Positions 8,073-18,408 of a stretch of DNA of 64,000 nucleotides are shown in pieces. Below the pieces are notes generated by a model. The model had not been told where the DNA came from, made no database searches, and saw only the letters and a program-made list of their open reading frames with translations. A program made the position numbers and the translations under genes. The DNA comes from Marinospirillum perlucidum (GTDB taxonomy: Bacteria > Pseudomonadota > Gammaproteobacteria > Pseudomonadales > Halomonadaceae): NCBI RefSeq assembly GCF_003336805.1, contig NZ_QFWJ01000001.1:248001-312000 (forward strand), given 5' to 3'. Each line of letters starts with the position of its first letter. Position 1 is the first letter of the stretch.

Positions 8073-11000
8073 GTCAGAGTATCCAGCAACTGCTGGAGGG
8101 CATGGAAGCATTGCTCAGCCGTTTCCATTTTCCGATTGAATTTGAGTGTCTGCCCGCCTTCCAGACGATAGACCTGGGGCTGATTCTGCACCAGTTGCAC
8201 CAGCTTGATGGGTTCTATTTTGGGTTGGTCACCAAAGTGCACTACCCCGCGATCAGCACCGGCATCAATCCGGGCCAGTCCCAGGGCTTCGGCCTGCTGC
8301 TTGATTTCCGTCAGCTTGAACAGGTTCTTGGCGGCTTCGGGCAGAAGACCAAAGCGGTCGATCATTTCCACCTGCAAATCCTTGAGGGCTGCCTTGTCCT
8401 TACTGCTGGCAATGCGCTTGTAGAGCTGTAGGCGCATATTGACATCAGGCAGGTAATCTTCCGGAATCAAGGCAGGAAGATGCAGATTGATTTCTGTTCC
8501 CCGTTGTAGCGGCTGATCCGGATTGGGGGTTTTGCCCTGACGAATGGCCTCCACGGCTTCTTCCAGCAGATCCATGTAGAGGGTAAAGCCCAGGTTTTCG
8601 ATCTGGCCACTTTGTTCTTCACCCAGGAGTTCGCCTGCGCCGCGAATTTCCAGATCCTGGGAAGCCAGCAAGAAACCGGAGCCCAGGTCTTCGTTGAGGG
8701 AAATGGCTTCCAGGCGTTTTTCCGCATCTGCGGTCAGCTTTTTGCCTTCCGGTGTCAGCAGATAGGCATAGGCCTGGTGGTGGGAACGACCGACTCGCCC
8801 ACGCAGCTGGTGCAGTTGCGCCAGGCCGAATTTATCCGCTCTTTCAATGATAATAGTGTTGGCGTTGGGGATGTCGATCCCTGTTTCAATAATGGTGGAG
8901 CAGAGCAGCAGGTTAAAGCGTTTGTGGTAAAAATCCTGCATGACTCTTTCCAGTTGGCGTTCGGGCATTTGCCCGTGAGCCACGCCCAGGCGTACTTCGG
9001 GAATCAGCTCGCGCAATTTTTCAGCCGTGTTTTCAATGGTTTTGACTTCATTGTGCAGGTAATAAACCTGCCCGCCACGCAGGAGTTCGCGCAGTACAGC
9101 CTCTTTGATCAGGGCTTCTTCCTTTTCGCGGACAAAGGTTTTCACCGAAAGCCGGCGCGCTGGTGGTGTGGCGATGATCGACAGATCCCGGATGCCGGAC
9201 ATGGCCATGTTCAGTGTGCGCGGAATCGGGGTGGCCGTCAGGGACAAGAGGTCCACATTGGCACGGATGGCTTTGAGTTTTTCTTTTTGGCGCACCCCGA
9301 AACGATGCTCCTCATCAACAATAACCAGGCCCAGGCGCTGATACTTGATCGAGCTTTGCAGCAGCTTGTGGGTGCCGATCAGGATATCTACCTTGCCTTC
9401 TTCCAGGCGTTCAATGGCTGTTTGTTGATCCTTGGCGGAACGGAAGCGGGAGAGGAGTTCAACATTCACCGGCCAGTCGGCAAAGCGGTCCTTGAAATTG
9501 TCATAGTGTTGTTGGGCCAAGAGGGTCGTGGGCACCAGCACGGCAACCTGGTGACCTGCATTGACGGCAATAAAAGCCGCACGCATGGCCACTTCGGTTT
9601 TACCAAAGCCGACATCGCCACAAACGACTCGATCCATGGGGCGGGTACGCGTCATATCGCGGATAACGGAGTTGATGGCCAGTTCCTGATCCACGGTTTC
9701 CTCGAAGGGAAAAGCGGCGGCAAACTGATCGTAGGCTTCTTCATCCAGTTGGAAGGCCTGGCCTTCCTGGGCTTCCCGGCGCGCATAGATATCCAGAAGC
9801 TCCGCTGCTGTATCACGGATTTTTTCTGCAGCCTTGCGCTTGGCCTTGTCCCATTGTTCCGAACCCAACCGGTGTAGAGGCGCACTTTCATCGGCCAGGC
9901 CGGAATAGCGGCTGATACGGTCGAGTGAGGCAACGGGCACATAAAGATTGGCCTGGTCGGCATAAACCAGCTTGAGGAATTCCTGTTTCTGGCCTCCGGC
10001 TTCCAGAACCTCCAGGCCCTCGTAGCGACCCACGCCATGATCCAGGTGAACAACCGGGCTGCCGGGGGTCAATTCCGAGAGACTCTTGAAGGCCAGATCC
10101 TGGTTGATTGCCGAGGCTTGGCGACGCCTACGCTGCTGGATGCGTTCCCCGAACAGCAGGGATTCAGTCAGCAATAGCAGGCTGGGTGGGCCGACCCAGA
10201 GTCCCCGGTCCAGCGGGGCAAGAGTCAGAGCCAGGGAGGCATCGCTGTCGATAAAATCCTGCCAACTGGAGACGGGCTGGGGATGTAGCTGGTGGCGTTC
10301 AAAGAGTTCCAACAGAGCCTCGCGGCGTCCGGCGGACTCGGCCGTGAGCAGAACCCGGGTTTGCGGGTGCTCGTTGAGAAAATCCTGGAGTTTACCCAGG
10401 GGGCGGTTGCCACGGCTGTCGACCGCCAAATCCGGTAGTGCCTGGCTGGCCAGTTGCTGATCGCCGGAGAGGATGTCTGTGGGTTGTTCAGCCGGTAATT
10501 GAATGCGCGCAAAGGCATTGCGTTCACGATTGAGGGCTTCCACCGGTAGATAGATTTCTGCCGGTGGCAGGCAGGGGTGACGGGTATCATGGCGCAGACT
10601 TTCATAGCGGCGTTCGATTTCAGCCCAGAAATGCTCGGCTGCTTCGGCAGTGGCTCCCAATTCGGCCACCAGTGCTTCGGCGGGTAAATAGTCAAACAGG
10701 GTGGCCGTGTGGCTGAAAAAGAGCGGCAGCAGGAATTCCAGTCCCGGAGTGACCTGCCCTTTGAGAGTATCCTGGTAGAGATCGCAACGGGAGAGATCAA
10801 CATCAAAACGGGTCTGGAATTCAGTACGAAAGTGCTCCAGGGCCTGCGGAGTCAGGGCAAATTCATGCGCGGGCAATAAAGAGATTTGATCGGTTTTTTC
10901 TTCGGTGCGCTGGGTCTCGGGATGGAAAAAACGCAGAGACTCGATTTCGTCATCAAAGAGCTCAATTCTCAAGGGCTGCTCACTGCCCATGGGGAAAAGA

Positions 11001-11548
11001 TCCATCAAGCCGCCGCGAACGGCAAATTCACCATGTTCATAAACGGTATCCACGGCCCGGTAACCGGCTTCTTCCAGCTGGCGGCGGAAAGCATGCAGAT
11101 CCAGGCGTTGATCCTTTTTTAGCTCCAGTGCATGGCTGGCTACAAATTCAGCTGGCGGGAGTCGCTGCATCAGAGTGGTGACAGGAACCACCAGCAACCC
11201 CTGTTTTTGCTGAGGGAGGGCCTGAAGGGTTTTCAAGCGTTGGGAAACAATGTCCTGATGTGGTGAGAAGCGATCATAGGGCAGGACTTCCCAGTCCGGC
11301 AGGGTGAAAACCGGAAGGCGCTCTTCGGCAAAAAAACGCAATTCATCCGCCAGCGACTGGGCGGAGTTGCTATCCGGGCAGATGACCAGAAGAGGTGCAG
11401 GATGTGCCTCGGCCGCTTCAACCAGGGCCAGCGCCTGGGCGGCTCCCTCCAGATTCAGCCAGCGTTGGATAAAGCCGGCTTTGCGCGGTGGTGCTTCATG
11501 AAGAAGTTGCAAAGAAGAAACTGTGGCGGGCTTCTGAGGCACGGACAT
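8066..11548 (-). CDS. mfd: transcription-repair coupling factor Mfd
   Basis: 1160 residues, full length. In order: UvrB-like N-terminal domains (about 1-340), an RNA-polymerase interaction region (around 490-560, PVVHLDHGVGRYEGL), an SF2 helicase/translocase core with Walker A GDVGFGKTEV (about 642) and DEEH box (about 742), and the C-terminal TRCF domain. Mfd pushes stalled RNA polymerase off damaged DNA and recruits UvrA. The start ATG at 11548 has AAGGAA just upstream. It sits divergently from gap, as in Pseudomonas. Certain assignment. Confidence 0.97.
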   Translation of the reverse strand: MSVPQKPATVSSLQLLHEAPPRKAGFIQRWLNLEGAAQALALVEAAEAHPAPLLVICPDSNSAQSLADELRFFAEERLPVFTLPDWEVLPYDRFSPHQDIVSQRLKTLQALPQQKQGLLVVPVTTLMQRLPPAEFVASHALELKKDQRLDLHAFRRQLEEAGYRAVDTVYEHGEFAVRGGLMDLFPMGSEQPLRIELFDDEIESLRFFHPETQRTEEKTDQISLLPAHEFALTPQALEHFRTEFQTRFDVDLSRCDLYQDTLKGQVTPGLEFLLPLFFSHTATLFDYLPAEALVAELGATAEAAEHFWAEIERRYESLRHDTRHPCLPPAEIYLPVEALNRERNAFARIQLPAEQPTDILSGDQQLASQALPDLAVDSRGNRPLGKLQDFLNEHPQTRVLLTAESAGRREALLELFERHQLHPQPVSSWQDFIDSDASLALTLAPLDRGLWVGPPSLLLLTESLLFGERIQQRRRRQASAINQDLAFKSLSELTPGSPVVHLDHGVGRYEGLEVLEAGGQKQEFLKLVYADQANLYVPVASLDRISRYSGLADESAPLHRLGSEQWDKAKRKAAEKIRDTAAELLDIYARREAQEGQAFQLDEEAYDQFAAAFPFEETVDQELAINSVIRDMTRTRPMDRVVCGDVGFGKTEVAMRAAFIAVNAGHQVAVLVPTTLLAQQHYDNFKDRFADWPVNVELLSRFRSAKDQQTAIERLEEGKVDILIGTHKLLQSSIKYQRLGLVIVDEEHRFGVRQKEKLKAIRANVDLLSLTATPIPRTLNMAMSGIRDLSIIATPPARRLSVKTFVREKEEALIKEAVLRELLRGGQVYYLHNEVKTIENTAEKLRELIPEVRLGVAHGQMPERQLERVMQDFYHKRFNLLLCSTIIETGIDIPNANTIIIERADKFGLAQLHQLRGRVGRSHHQAYAYLLTPEGKKLTADAEKRLEAISLNEDLGSGFLLASQDLEIRGAGELLGEEQSGQIENLGFTLYMDLLEEAVEAIRQGKTPNPDQPLQRGTEINLHLPALIPEDYLPDVNMRLQLYKRIASSKDKAALKDLQVEMIDRFGLLPEAAKNLFKLTEIKQQAEALGLARIDAGADRGVVHFGDQPKIEPIKLVQLVQNQPQVYRLEGGQTLKFNRKMETAEQCFHALQQLLDTLTS

Positions 11549-11756
11549 TTCCTTGTAGGTTAAAAGGCTGGAATTTTAGCAGTTGAGCCAGATTGGCTCC
11601 AGTTTCCGCGAACCAAGGCGGTGCTTGACTGGTGGATGGAAGGACTCGGGGGCAGGGCCTGTCTTTTGAGTGGGCTGGTTTCTTCCTCTGTTGCTTCAGA
11701 GCTGCGACAGGTTCGTGGCTTCCCCTAAAGTAGGGGTGGGGTTTTACCTGGATGAT

Positions 11757-11785
11757 TTGCCTCTCTAGGGTTCAGCAAGCATAAT
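11757..11785 (+). promoter_or_regulatory. sigma-70 promoter of the GAPDH gene
   Basis: TTGCCT at 11757-11762, exactly 17 bases, then CATAAT at 11780-11785; the coding start follows 48 bases later. The remainder of the 284-base mfd/gap divergent region shows no further gene. Confidence 0.65.
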
Positions 11786-11832
11786 AGCGCGCGAAAACTC
11801 TGGACTAACTAAAAAATCTTGAGAGGCAGCCC

Positions 11833-13287
11833 GTGACTGACACCAAGCTGGATAGCTATTTCGACGATTGGCAAGAGCGTGAAACCCTTGCTGAAAGCAT
11901 GATTCCCCTGGTAGGCACCCTCTACCGCAAGCACAACGTAGTGACTTCCATTTTTGGTCGTGCTCTGGTGAATCGTTCTGTCATCCGCATTCTGAAAGAT
12001 CATCGTTTTGTCCGCCAGGTTGAAGGTGATGAGCTGGACGTACGTGATACTCATCTGCTGCTGGATACCCTGCTGAAGCTGAATCCTGGTCCTGCCCACG
12101 TGGATATCGGCAAGCTGGCTGCCAAGTTCCGCAAACAGGGTGGCGGTGATATGGAGGCCTTCCTGAAAGAAGAGGTGGCACCGATCATCGGTCAGTACAA
12201 GGAATCTGAAAAAGGTGGTGAGCCTCAGGATGTCGTTCTCTATGGTTTTGGTCGCATCGGTCGTCTGCTGGCCCGCATCCTGGTAGAAAAATCCGGTGGT
12301 GGCAGCCTGCTGCGCGTTCGTGCCGTTGTTGTACGTGGTGGCAAGGATGGCGATCTGGAAAAGCGTGCCAGCCTGCTGCGTCGCGACTCGGTTCATGGTC
12401 CTTTCAACGGTACGATTACGGTTGATAATGAAAACAAGGCGCTGATTGTTAACGGTAACTACATTCAGTTTATCTATGCCAATTCGCCTGAAGAAATCGA
12501 CTATACCGCCTACGGCATCAAGGATGCTCTGGTGGTCGACAACACGGGTGTATGGCGTGATGAAAAAGGCCTGGGTCAGCATGTAGCCTGCAAGGGTGCT
12601 TCCCGCGCCATTCTGACTGCGCCTGGCAAGGGTGATATCAAAAACATCGTTTACGGCATCAACGATGGCGATATTACCGAAGACGACAAGATACTGTCGG
12701 CGGCTTCCTGTACCACCAATGCCATCGTGCCAGTGCTTAAGGCGGTAAATGATCAGTTTGGCATCGTCAGCGGTCACGTGGAAACTGTTCACGCCTACAC
12801 CAATGACCAGAACCTGATTGATAACTTCCACAAGGGTGATCGTCGTGGCCGTTCTGCTGCCATGAATATGGTTCTGACTGAAACGGGTGCGGCCAAGGCG
12901 GTTGCCAAGGCGCTGCCTGAACTGGGTGGCAAGCTGACCGGTAATGCCATTCGCGTACCTATCCCCAACGTTTCCATGGCGATCCTGAACCTGACGCTGG
13001 ATAAAGAGACCGATGCTGAAGCCCTGAACAAGTACCTCAGCTGGTCGGCTCTGTATTCGCCCATGCAGAAGCAGATCGATTTTGTTGATTCGGCTGAAGT
13101 GGTTTCTTCTGACTTTGTCGGCAACCGTCATGCCGGTATTGTCGATGGCAAGGCAACCATTGCCAGTGGCAAGCAGGCCGTTCTCTACGTCTGGTATGAC
13201 AATGAGTTTGGCTACAGCTGCCAGGTGGTTCGTATTCTGCAGGAGATTTCCAAGGTTAAATTCCAGTTTTTCCCTGCTGATCGCTAA
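11833..13287 (+). CDS. gap: glyceraldehyde-3-phosphate dehydrogenase, long form
   Basis: 484 residues, about 150 longer than classical GAPDH. The first 130 residues are an extra N-terminal region without a recognised fold. Then comes the NAD-binding Rossmann motif YGFGRIGRLLARIL and the catalytic motif SAASCTTNA with the active-site Cys at 293, and the family end YVWYDNEFGYSCQVVRI. The same long type lies next to mfd in Pseudomonas (PA3001). The start is GTG at 11833. The enzyme interconverts glyceraldehyde-3-phosphate and 1,3-bisphosphoglycerate; glycolytic versus gluconeogenic role is not decided by sequence. Confidence 0.93.
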   Translation: MTDTKLDSYFDDWQERETLAESMIPLVGTLYRKHNVVTSIFGRALVNRSVIRILKDHRFVRQVEGDELDVRDTHLLLDTLLKLNPGPAHVDIGKLAAKFRKQGGGDMEAFLKEEVAPIIGQYKESEKGGEPQDVVLYGFGRIGRLLARILVEKSGGGSLLRVRAVVVRGGKDGDLEKRASLLRRDSVHGPFNGTITVDNENKALIVNGNYIQFIYANSPEEIDYTAYGIKDALVVDNTGVWRDEKGLGQHVACKGASRAILTAPGKGDIKNIVYGINDGDITEDDKILSAASCTTNAIVPVLKAVNDQFGIVSGHVETVHAYTNDQNLIDNFHKGDRRGRSAAMNMVLTETGAAKAVAKALPELGGKLTGNAIRVPIPNVSMAILNLTLDKETDAEALNKYLSWSALYSPMQKQIDFVDSAEVVSSDFVGNRHAGIVDGKATIASGKQAVLYVWYDNEFGYSCQVVRILQEISKVKFQFFPADR

Positions 13288-13334
13288 GCTTTGCAGTCAT
13301 AATTGATCATCGCAAATGATGGATGATCCACCAG

Positions 13335-13366
13335 GCCCGGCGGGTTTGACCCGCTGGGCTTTTTTA
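13335..13366 (+). terminator. rho-independent terminator after gap
   Basis: Ten-base stem GCCCGGCGGG / CCCGCTGGGC (one G-T pair) with a 5-base loop and a T6 run. Confidence 0.93.
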
Positions 13367-13490
13367 AACCCCGCGCAAGGAGAGTGCCCCGGGTTGTCAG
13401 TATGCAGGGAGGTAAGAGTAACCCATCTCCTGCTTCCTTGACCCTGGTCAGGGTTGTTCCTGCTTTGTATGCAGACCCCTCCACAAGGCT

Positions 13491-13518
13491 TTGAAAAAAG
13501 GCCTATGGCTGAGATAAT
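13491..13518 (+). promoter_or_regulatory. candidate promoter of the nqr operon
   Basis: TTGAAA at 13491-13496 and GATAAT at 13513-13518 with a 16-base spacer. It would give an unusually long leader of about 230 nt before nqrA. The surrounding 465-base gap (13288-13752) contains the gap terminator, this promoter and no gene that I can support. Confidence 0.45.
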
Positions 13519-13752
13519 GCCTGGCCATAAATGCTTGAAGTGCCAGCGGAAGGTTTTTCTTTTGCCTGTGAATTAGGTAGAATTCCTGCGACAAAAAGAC
13601 GCGCGCGGGCGCCGGGTTATCTCCAAAACAGAATTCAGCGCAAGGTAGGCCCCTTTTTATTACTTTTCTATCCCTGTCTTGCCAGTGTTTTTAGATGTAG
13701 AAGTAGCTTTTAAGCTTTTGTTTTTCAACAACTTGGTGATTGGGCGAGACCT

Positions 13753-15114
13753 ATGATTAAAATCAAGCAAGGCCTTGATCTACCCATCGCCGGCGCACCG
13801 AAGCAAGCCATCTCTGATGGTCATTCAGTGCGTTCAGTCGCTGTACTTGGACCTGACTATGTTGGCATGAAGCCAACCATGGCAGTTTCAGTCGGCGATC
13901 AGGTGAAAATGGGTGAGATCCTTTTTACGGATAAAAAAACCGAGGGGGTTCGTTATACGGCTCCTGCTGCAGGTAAGGTGACAGCGATCAATCGCGGTTA
14001 TCGCAGAGCCCTGCAATCGGTGGTAATCGAGCTGGATGACCAGGAGGAGGCTGTAGAGTTTACCGCCTATTCCGATCAGCAGCTGGATGGCCTGTCCCGT
14101 GAAGACGTACAAAAACAGCTGGTGGAATCAGGACAATGGACTGCACTGCGCACCCGTCCTTTCAGTCGCGTTCCCGCACTGGATGCCCAGCCTTCCTCAA
14201 TCTTTGTCACAGCAATGGATACCCATCCACTGGCTGCTGACCCCGCGGTTGTTCTTGCAGAAGAAAAAGAAGCCTTTCAGGCTGGCCTGAAAGTGGTCAG
14301 TAAGCTGACTGAAGGCAAGGTTTTCATCTGTAAGGAAGCCGGCAAGGAGATCCCCAGCCTGACCGAGGGTCCTTTCGAGGAGCACGAATTTGCAGGTGTT
14401 CATCCTGCCGGTCTGGTGGGTACTCACATTCACTTCCTGGATCCAGTCAGTGCCAAGAAACAGGTTTGGCATCTCAACTATCAGGATGTGATCGGTTTTG
14501 GTCATCTTTTCCTGACCGGCAAGATCAATCCAAGCAAAGTCGTTGCCTTGGGTGGTCCTCTGGTCAAGGAGCCTCGTCTGGTTCGTACCCGTATCGGTGC
14601 CAGCCTGAACGATTTGCTCTCCGGTGAAGTTAATAGCCCCAACGGAACTCAGGTGATTTCCGGTTCTGTGTTTGGTGGCCGAGCTGCCGATGATGACCTG
14701 GCTTTCCTGGGTCGTTACCACAATCAGGTCAGCGTTCTGGAAGAAGGCAGCAAGCGCCACTTCCTGGGTTGGTTGTCGCCCGGTATGCCCGGTAGCAACC
14801 GTCATTCCGTCATGGGTATTTACCTGTCCAGTTTCCTGGGTCTGGGTGGCCGTTTTGCCCCTAGCACCTCCACCAATGGCTCCGAGCGAGCCATGGTTCC
14901 CGTAGGCAACTACGAGAAGGTAATGCCGCTGGATATTCTGCCCACGCAACTGCTGCGTTCACTGATTGTTGGTGATATTGAAGTGGCCATGCAGCTGGGT
15001 TGTTTGGAACTGGATGAAGAGGACCTGGCACTGTGCACCTATGTGTGCCCGGGCAAGTATGAATACGGTCCGATTCTGCGTGACAACCTGACGCTGATAG
15101 AGAAAGAGGCCTGA
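13753..15114 (+). CDS. nqrA: Na+-translocating NADH:quinone reductase subunit A
   Basis: 453 residues. It starts [16 protein letters not shown], the conserved NqrA N-terminus with its biotin-lipoyl-like fold, followed by the SLBB and C-terminal regions. NqrA is the peripheral, cytoplasm-facing subunit and contributes to ubiquinone binding. It is first in a six-gene operon with very tight spacing (4 bases to nqrB). Na+-NQR couples NADH oxidation to Na+ export and is typical of marine and some pathogenic bacteria. Confidence 0.97.
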   Translation: MIKIKQGLDLPIAGAPKQAISDGHSVRSVAVLGPDYVGMKPTMAVSVGDQVKMGEILFTDKKTEGVRYTAPAAGKVTAINRGYRRALQSVVIELDDQEEAVEFTAYSDQQLDGLSREDVQKQLVESGQWTALRTRPFSRVPALDAQPSSIFVTAMDTHPLAADPAVVLAEEKEAFQAGLKVVSKLTEGKVFICKEAGKEIPSLTEGPFEEHEFAGVHPAGLVGTHIHFLDPVSAKKQVWHLNYQDVIGFGHLFLTGKINPSKVVALGGPLVKEPRLVRTRIGASLNDLLSGEVNSPNGTQVISGSVFGGRAADDDLAFLGRYHNQVSVLEEGSKRHFLGWLSPGMPGSNRHSVMGIYLSSFLGLGGRFAPSTSTNGSERAMVPVGNYEKVMPLDILPTQLLRSLIVGDIEVAMQLGCLELDEEDLALCTYVCPGKYEYGPILRDNLTLIEKEA

Positions 15115-15118
15115 TAGG

Positions 15119-16324
15119 ATGAGCATTCGCAAAATCTTGGACGCCATGGAGCCTCACTTTCACAAGGGTGGAAAGTTTGAAAGCTGGTATGCGCTCTATG
15201 AAGCCGTCGACACTATTTTCTACACTCCCCCGAGTGTAGCCAAGACTACTGCATTCGTGCGCGATGGTGTGGACCTGAAGCGCATCATGATTACCGTCTG
15301 GTTCTGCACCTTCCCGGCCATGTTCTTTGGCATGTGGAATGCTGGCTATCAGGCCAATATGGCGATTGATGCCGGCTACGGTTCTCTGGGTGGTCTGCGT
15401 GAAAGCTTCGTGCAACTGCTGGGTGCCGGAGCCTATGACCCTGACAGCATCTGGGATAACCTGGTGCACGGGGCGACCTACTTTATTCCCATCTATGCCG
15501 TGACCTTCATAGTCGGTGGCTTCTGGGAAGTTCTCTTTGCCATGCGCCGTGGCCATGAAGTCAACGAAGGCTTCTTCGTAACTTCCATCCTCTTTGCCCT
15601 GATTCTGCCCACCAACATTCCTTTGTGGCAGGTGGCACTGGGGATTACCTTTGGTGTCGTCATCGGTAAGGAAATCTTCGGTGGTACCGGCAAGAACTTC
15701 CTCAACCCGGCGCTGACTGGCCGTGCTTTCCTGTATTTCGCCTATCCGGCGGAAATTTCCGGGGATGCCGTCTGGGTTGCCGCTGATGGCTATACCGGTG
15801 CAACAGCGCTGTCCACTGCTTTCCAGGACGGCATGGCCGCTCTGCAGCAGCAGTACTCCTGGTGGGATGCCTTCGTCGGCACCATTCCCGGTTCTATCGG
15901 TGAGACTTCAACCCTGGCCATCTTTATCGGTGGTGCGGTCTTGTTGCTCACGCGTATCGCCTCCTGGCGCATTGTTGCCGGCGTGATGCTGGGTATGATT
16001 GCCACTTCCACGCTCTTCAATATGGTCGGTTCGGAAACCAACGCCATGTTTGCCATGCCCTGGCACTGGCACCTGGTTCTGGGCGGTTTTGCTTTCGGTA
16101 TGATCTTTATGGCCACCGATCCGGTTTCGGCAGCCATGACCAACCAGGGCAAGCTGGTATTTGGTGCCCTGATTGGCATCATGACCGTGCTGATCCGTGT
16201 GATTAACCCGGCTTTCCCCGAAGGGATCATGCTGGCGATTCTGTTTGCCAACCTCTTCGCCCCGCTGATCGATAATTTCGTGGTCAAGGCGAACATCAAG
16301 CGGAGGATGCTGCGCAATGTCTAA
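15119..16324 (+). CDS. nqrB: Na+-NQR subunit B
   Basis: 401 residues, an integral membrane subunit with about ten helices. The covalent-FMN motif TGAT is present with the acceptor threonine at residue 229 (codon at 15803). The N-terminus [21 protein letters not shown] is typical. It carries riboflavin, covalent FMN and much of the Na+ path. It overlaps nqrC by 8 bases, suggesting translational coupling. Confidence 0.97.
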   Translation: MSIRKILDAMEPHFHKGGKFESWYALYEAVDTIFYTPPSVAKTTAFVRDGVDLKRIMITVWFCTFPAMFFGMWNAGYQANMAIDAGYGSLGGLRESFVQLLGAGAYDPDSIWDNLVHGATYFIPIYAVTFIVGGFWEVLFAMRRGHEVNEGFFVTSILFALILPTNIPLWQVALGITFGVVIGKEIFGGTGKNFLNPALTGRAFLYFAYPAEISGDAVWVAADGYTGATALSTAFQDGMAALQQQYSWWDAFVGTIPGSIGETSTLAIFIGGAVLLLTRIASWRIVAGVMLGMIATSTLFNMVGSETNAMFAMPWHWHLVLGGFAFGMIFMATDPVSAAMTNQGKLVFGALIGIMTVLIRVINPAFPEGIMLAILFANLFAPLIDNFVVKANIKRRMLRNV

Positions 16325-17081
16325 AAGCAATGACACTATCAAGAAGACTTTCATCGTTGCCTTTATCCTGTGTCTGGTGTGCTCAGTGATCGTTTCCGGG
16401 GCCGCGGTATCCCTGAAACCTCTGCAGCAGGCCAACCAGGAACTGGATCGCCGTACCAACATTCTGCTGGCTGCCGGTTTGATTGAGCCGGATGAAGTCA
16501 CGCGCGAGAAGGTTGAAGAGCTCTTCGCCCAGATTAACGTTCGTGTTGTCGATCTGCGTACGGGTGAACTCACCGATGCCGTGAATCCTGATACCTACAA
16601 TCAGGTCAAGGCTGCCTCTGATCCGGCCATGTCGACTGCCTTGCAGAATGATCCAGCCGGTATTCGTCGCCTGGAACAGTACGGCATTGTCTACCTGGTG
16701 GGTGATGTGAATAATCCTGACCGGATTATCCTGCCCGTCCGGGGTGCTGGTCTCTGGTCAACACTGCATGGCTTCCTGGCTCTGGAAGGTGATGCCAACA
16801 CCATCGCCGGTCTGGGTTTCCACGATCACGCAGAGACTCCGGGTCTGGGTGGCGAAGTTGATAATCCCAACTGGAAAGCCCAATGGCCTGGCAAGCAGGT
16901 TTACAACGAGGGTTCTCAGGAACCTCAACTGGGTCTCTCCAAGAGTCCTGACCAGGAACATGAGGTAGATGCCCTTTCAGGTGCTACGCTGACTTCCAGA
17001 GGGGTTACTAACCTGCTCCAGTTCTGGACCAGTGAGCGTGGTTATGGCTCTTTCCTGGCTAAATTCCGGCAGGGGGTATAA
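16317..17081 (+). CDS. nqrC: Na+-NQR subunit C
   Basis: 254 residues with one N-terminal membrane helix (about 11-32) and a periplasmic FMN-binding domain. The flavinylation motif SGAT with acceptor Thr at about 224 is present near the C-terminus. FMN is attached here by an ApbE flavin transferase, which is not encoded in this operon. The start ATG at 16317 overlaps the end of nqrB. Confidence 0.96.
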   Translation: MSKSNDTIKKTFIVAFILCLVCSVIVSGAAVSLKPLQQANQELDRRTNILLAAGLIEPDEVTREKVEELFAQINVRVVDLRTGELTDAVNPDTYNQVKAASDPAMSTALQNDPAGIRRLEQYGIVYLVGDVNNPDRIILPVRGAGLWSTLHGFLALEGDANTIAGLGFHDHAETPGLGGEVDNPNWKAQWPGKQVYNEGSQEPQLGLSKSPDQEHEVDALSGATLTSRGVTNLLQFWTSERGYGSFLAKFRQGV

Positions 17082-17083
17082 TT

Positions 17084-17749
17084 ATGGCTGACTCTCCTAA
17101 ATCAGTTCTGACGACACCCGTCTTCAAGAACAACCCCATCGCCCTTCAGGTGCTGGGTGTCTGTTCTGCACTGGCGGTCACTACCAGCATGCAGGTTGCG
17201 CTGGTCATGACTTTGGCTGTTATTTTTGTAACCGCCTTCTCCAACTTTTTCGTATCCCTGATTCGTAACCATATTCCCAGCAGTATCCGGATCATCGTTC
17301 AGATGACCATCATTGCCTCGCTGGTTATTGTGGTGGATCAGGTCCTCAAGGCTTTCGCCTACGACATCAGCCGTCAGCTGTCGGTTTTTGTCGGTCTGAT
17401 CATTACCAACTGTATCGTTATGGGTCGTGCTGAAGCCTATGCCATGAAAAATGGCCCTGGCATGAGTTTCCTGGATGGTATCGGTAATGGTCTGGGCTAT
17501 GGTTTTGTCCTCCTGGTGGTTGGCTTTATTCGCGAGCTGTTTGGTGCCGGTAGTCTGTTCGGTATCCAGATTCTGAGTCTGGCAAAAGACGGCGGCTGGT
17601 ATGTGACCAACGGTTTGCTGCTGCTGCCACCTTCGGCCTTCTTCATCATTGGCCTGATGATCTGGGCCATCCGTTCCTGGAAGCCGGATCAGGTCGAGCA
17701 TGATGAGTTCAAGATCCAAGCCAATACCAAGCCTCGGGAGGTTTTGTAA
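17084..17749 (+). CDS. nqrD: Na+-NQR subunit D
   Basis: 221 residues, six-helix membrane protein of the NqrDE/RnfAE family. It has the conserved [19 protein letters not shown] segment with the cysteine that, together with NqrE, holds the intramembrane iron centre. Two bases separate it from nqrC. Confidence 0.96.
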   Translation: MADSPKSVLTTPVFKNNPIALQVLGVCSALAVTTSMQVALVMTLAVIFVTAFSNFFVSLIRNHIPSSIRIIVQMTIIASLVIVVDQVLKAFAYDISRQLSVFVGLIITNCIVMGRAEAYAMKNGPGMSFLDGIGNGLGYGFVLLVVGFIRELFGAGSLFGIQILSLAKDGGWYVTNGLLLLPPSAFFIIGLMIWAIRSWKPDQVEHDEFKIQANTKPREVL

Positions 17750-17752
17750 GCC

Positions 17753-18373
17753 ATGTTTGAACACTATCTGTCTCTGTTTATTACAGCTGTGTTCGTCGAG
17801 AACATGGCACTGGCTTTCTTCCTGGGCATGTGTACCTTCCTGGCTGTATCCAAGAAGGTTGACGCTGCGCTGGGTCTGGGGATTGCCGTTGTTGTCGTAC
17901 TGGCCATTACCGTGCCGGTCAACAACCTGATCTATAACTACCTGCTGCGCGAAGGGGCTCTGGTCTGGACCGGCCTTGAAGGCGCAGAAGAAATTGACCT
18001 GTCTTTCCTGGGTCTGCTCAGTTACATCGGCGTTATCGCGGCGCTGGTACAGATTCTGGAAATGTTCCTGGATAAGTATGTGCCAGCGCTCTACAACGCT
18101 CTGGGTGTTTTCCTGCCACTGATTACCGTTAACTGCGCCATCCTCGGGGCTTCCCTGTTTATGGTGGAGCGCGATTACGGTTTTGGTGAATCCGTGATCT
18201 ACGGTTCCGGTGCCGGCGTGGGCTGGGCTCTGGCGATCGTTGCTCTGGCGGGTATCCGGGAAAAGCTCAAGTACAGCGATGTTCCTGCAGGTCTGCAGGG
18301 TCTGGGCATCACCTTTATTGTGGTTGGCCTCATGTCGCTGGGCTTTATGTCTTTCTCCGGCGTACAGCTGTAA
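17753..18373 (+). CDS. nqrE: Na+-NQR subunit E
   Basis: 206 residues, six-helix membrane protein paralogous to NqrD, in inverted topology. Typical segments are [20 protein letters not shown] and [13 protein letters not shown], the latter with the iron-binding cysteine. It forms the electron conduit across the membrane with NqrD. Three bases separate it from nqrD. Confidence 0.96.
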   Translation: MFEHYLSLFITAVFVENMALAFFLGMCTFLAVSKKVDAALGLGIAVVVVLAITVPVNNLIYNYLLREGALVWTGLEGAEEIDLSFLGLLSYIGVIAALVQILEMFLDKYVPALYNALGVFLPLITVNCAILGASLFMVERDYGFGESVIYGSGAGVGWALAIVALAGIREKLKYSDVPAGLQGLGITFIVVGLMSLGFMSFSGVQL

Positions 18374-18408
18374 GCCGCCCAAGAACAGGTTAACAAAAGG
18401 GTATTAAA

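Noticed and set aside
8612-9877. 421-codon plus-strand frame
   Set aside because: Antisense shadow of mfd.
11809-13131. 440-codon frame on the minus strand
   Set aside because: Antisense shadow of the GAPDH gene; no recognisable protein features.
17102-18382. 426-codon frame on the minus strand
   Set aside because: Antisense to nqrD and nqrE, with a His/Gln-rich, non-natural composition.
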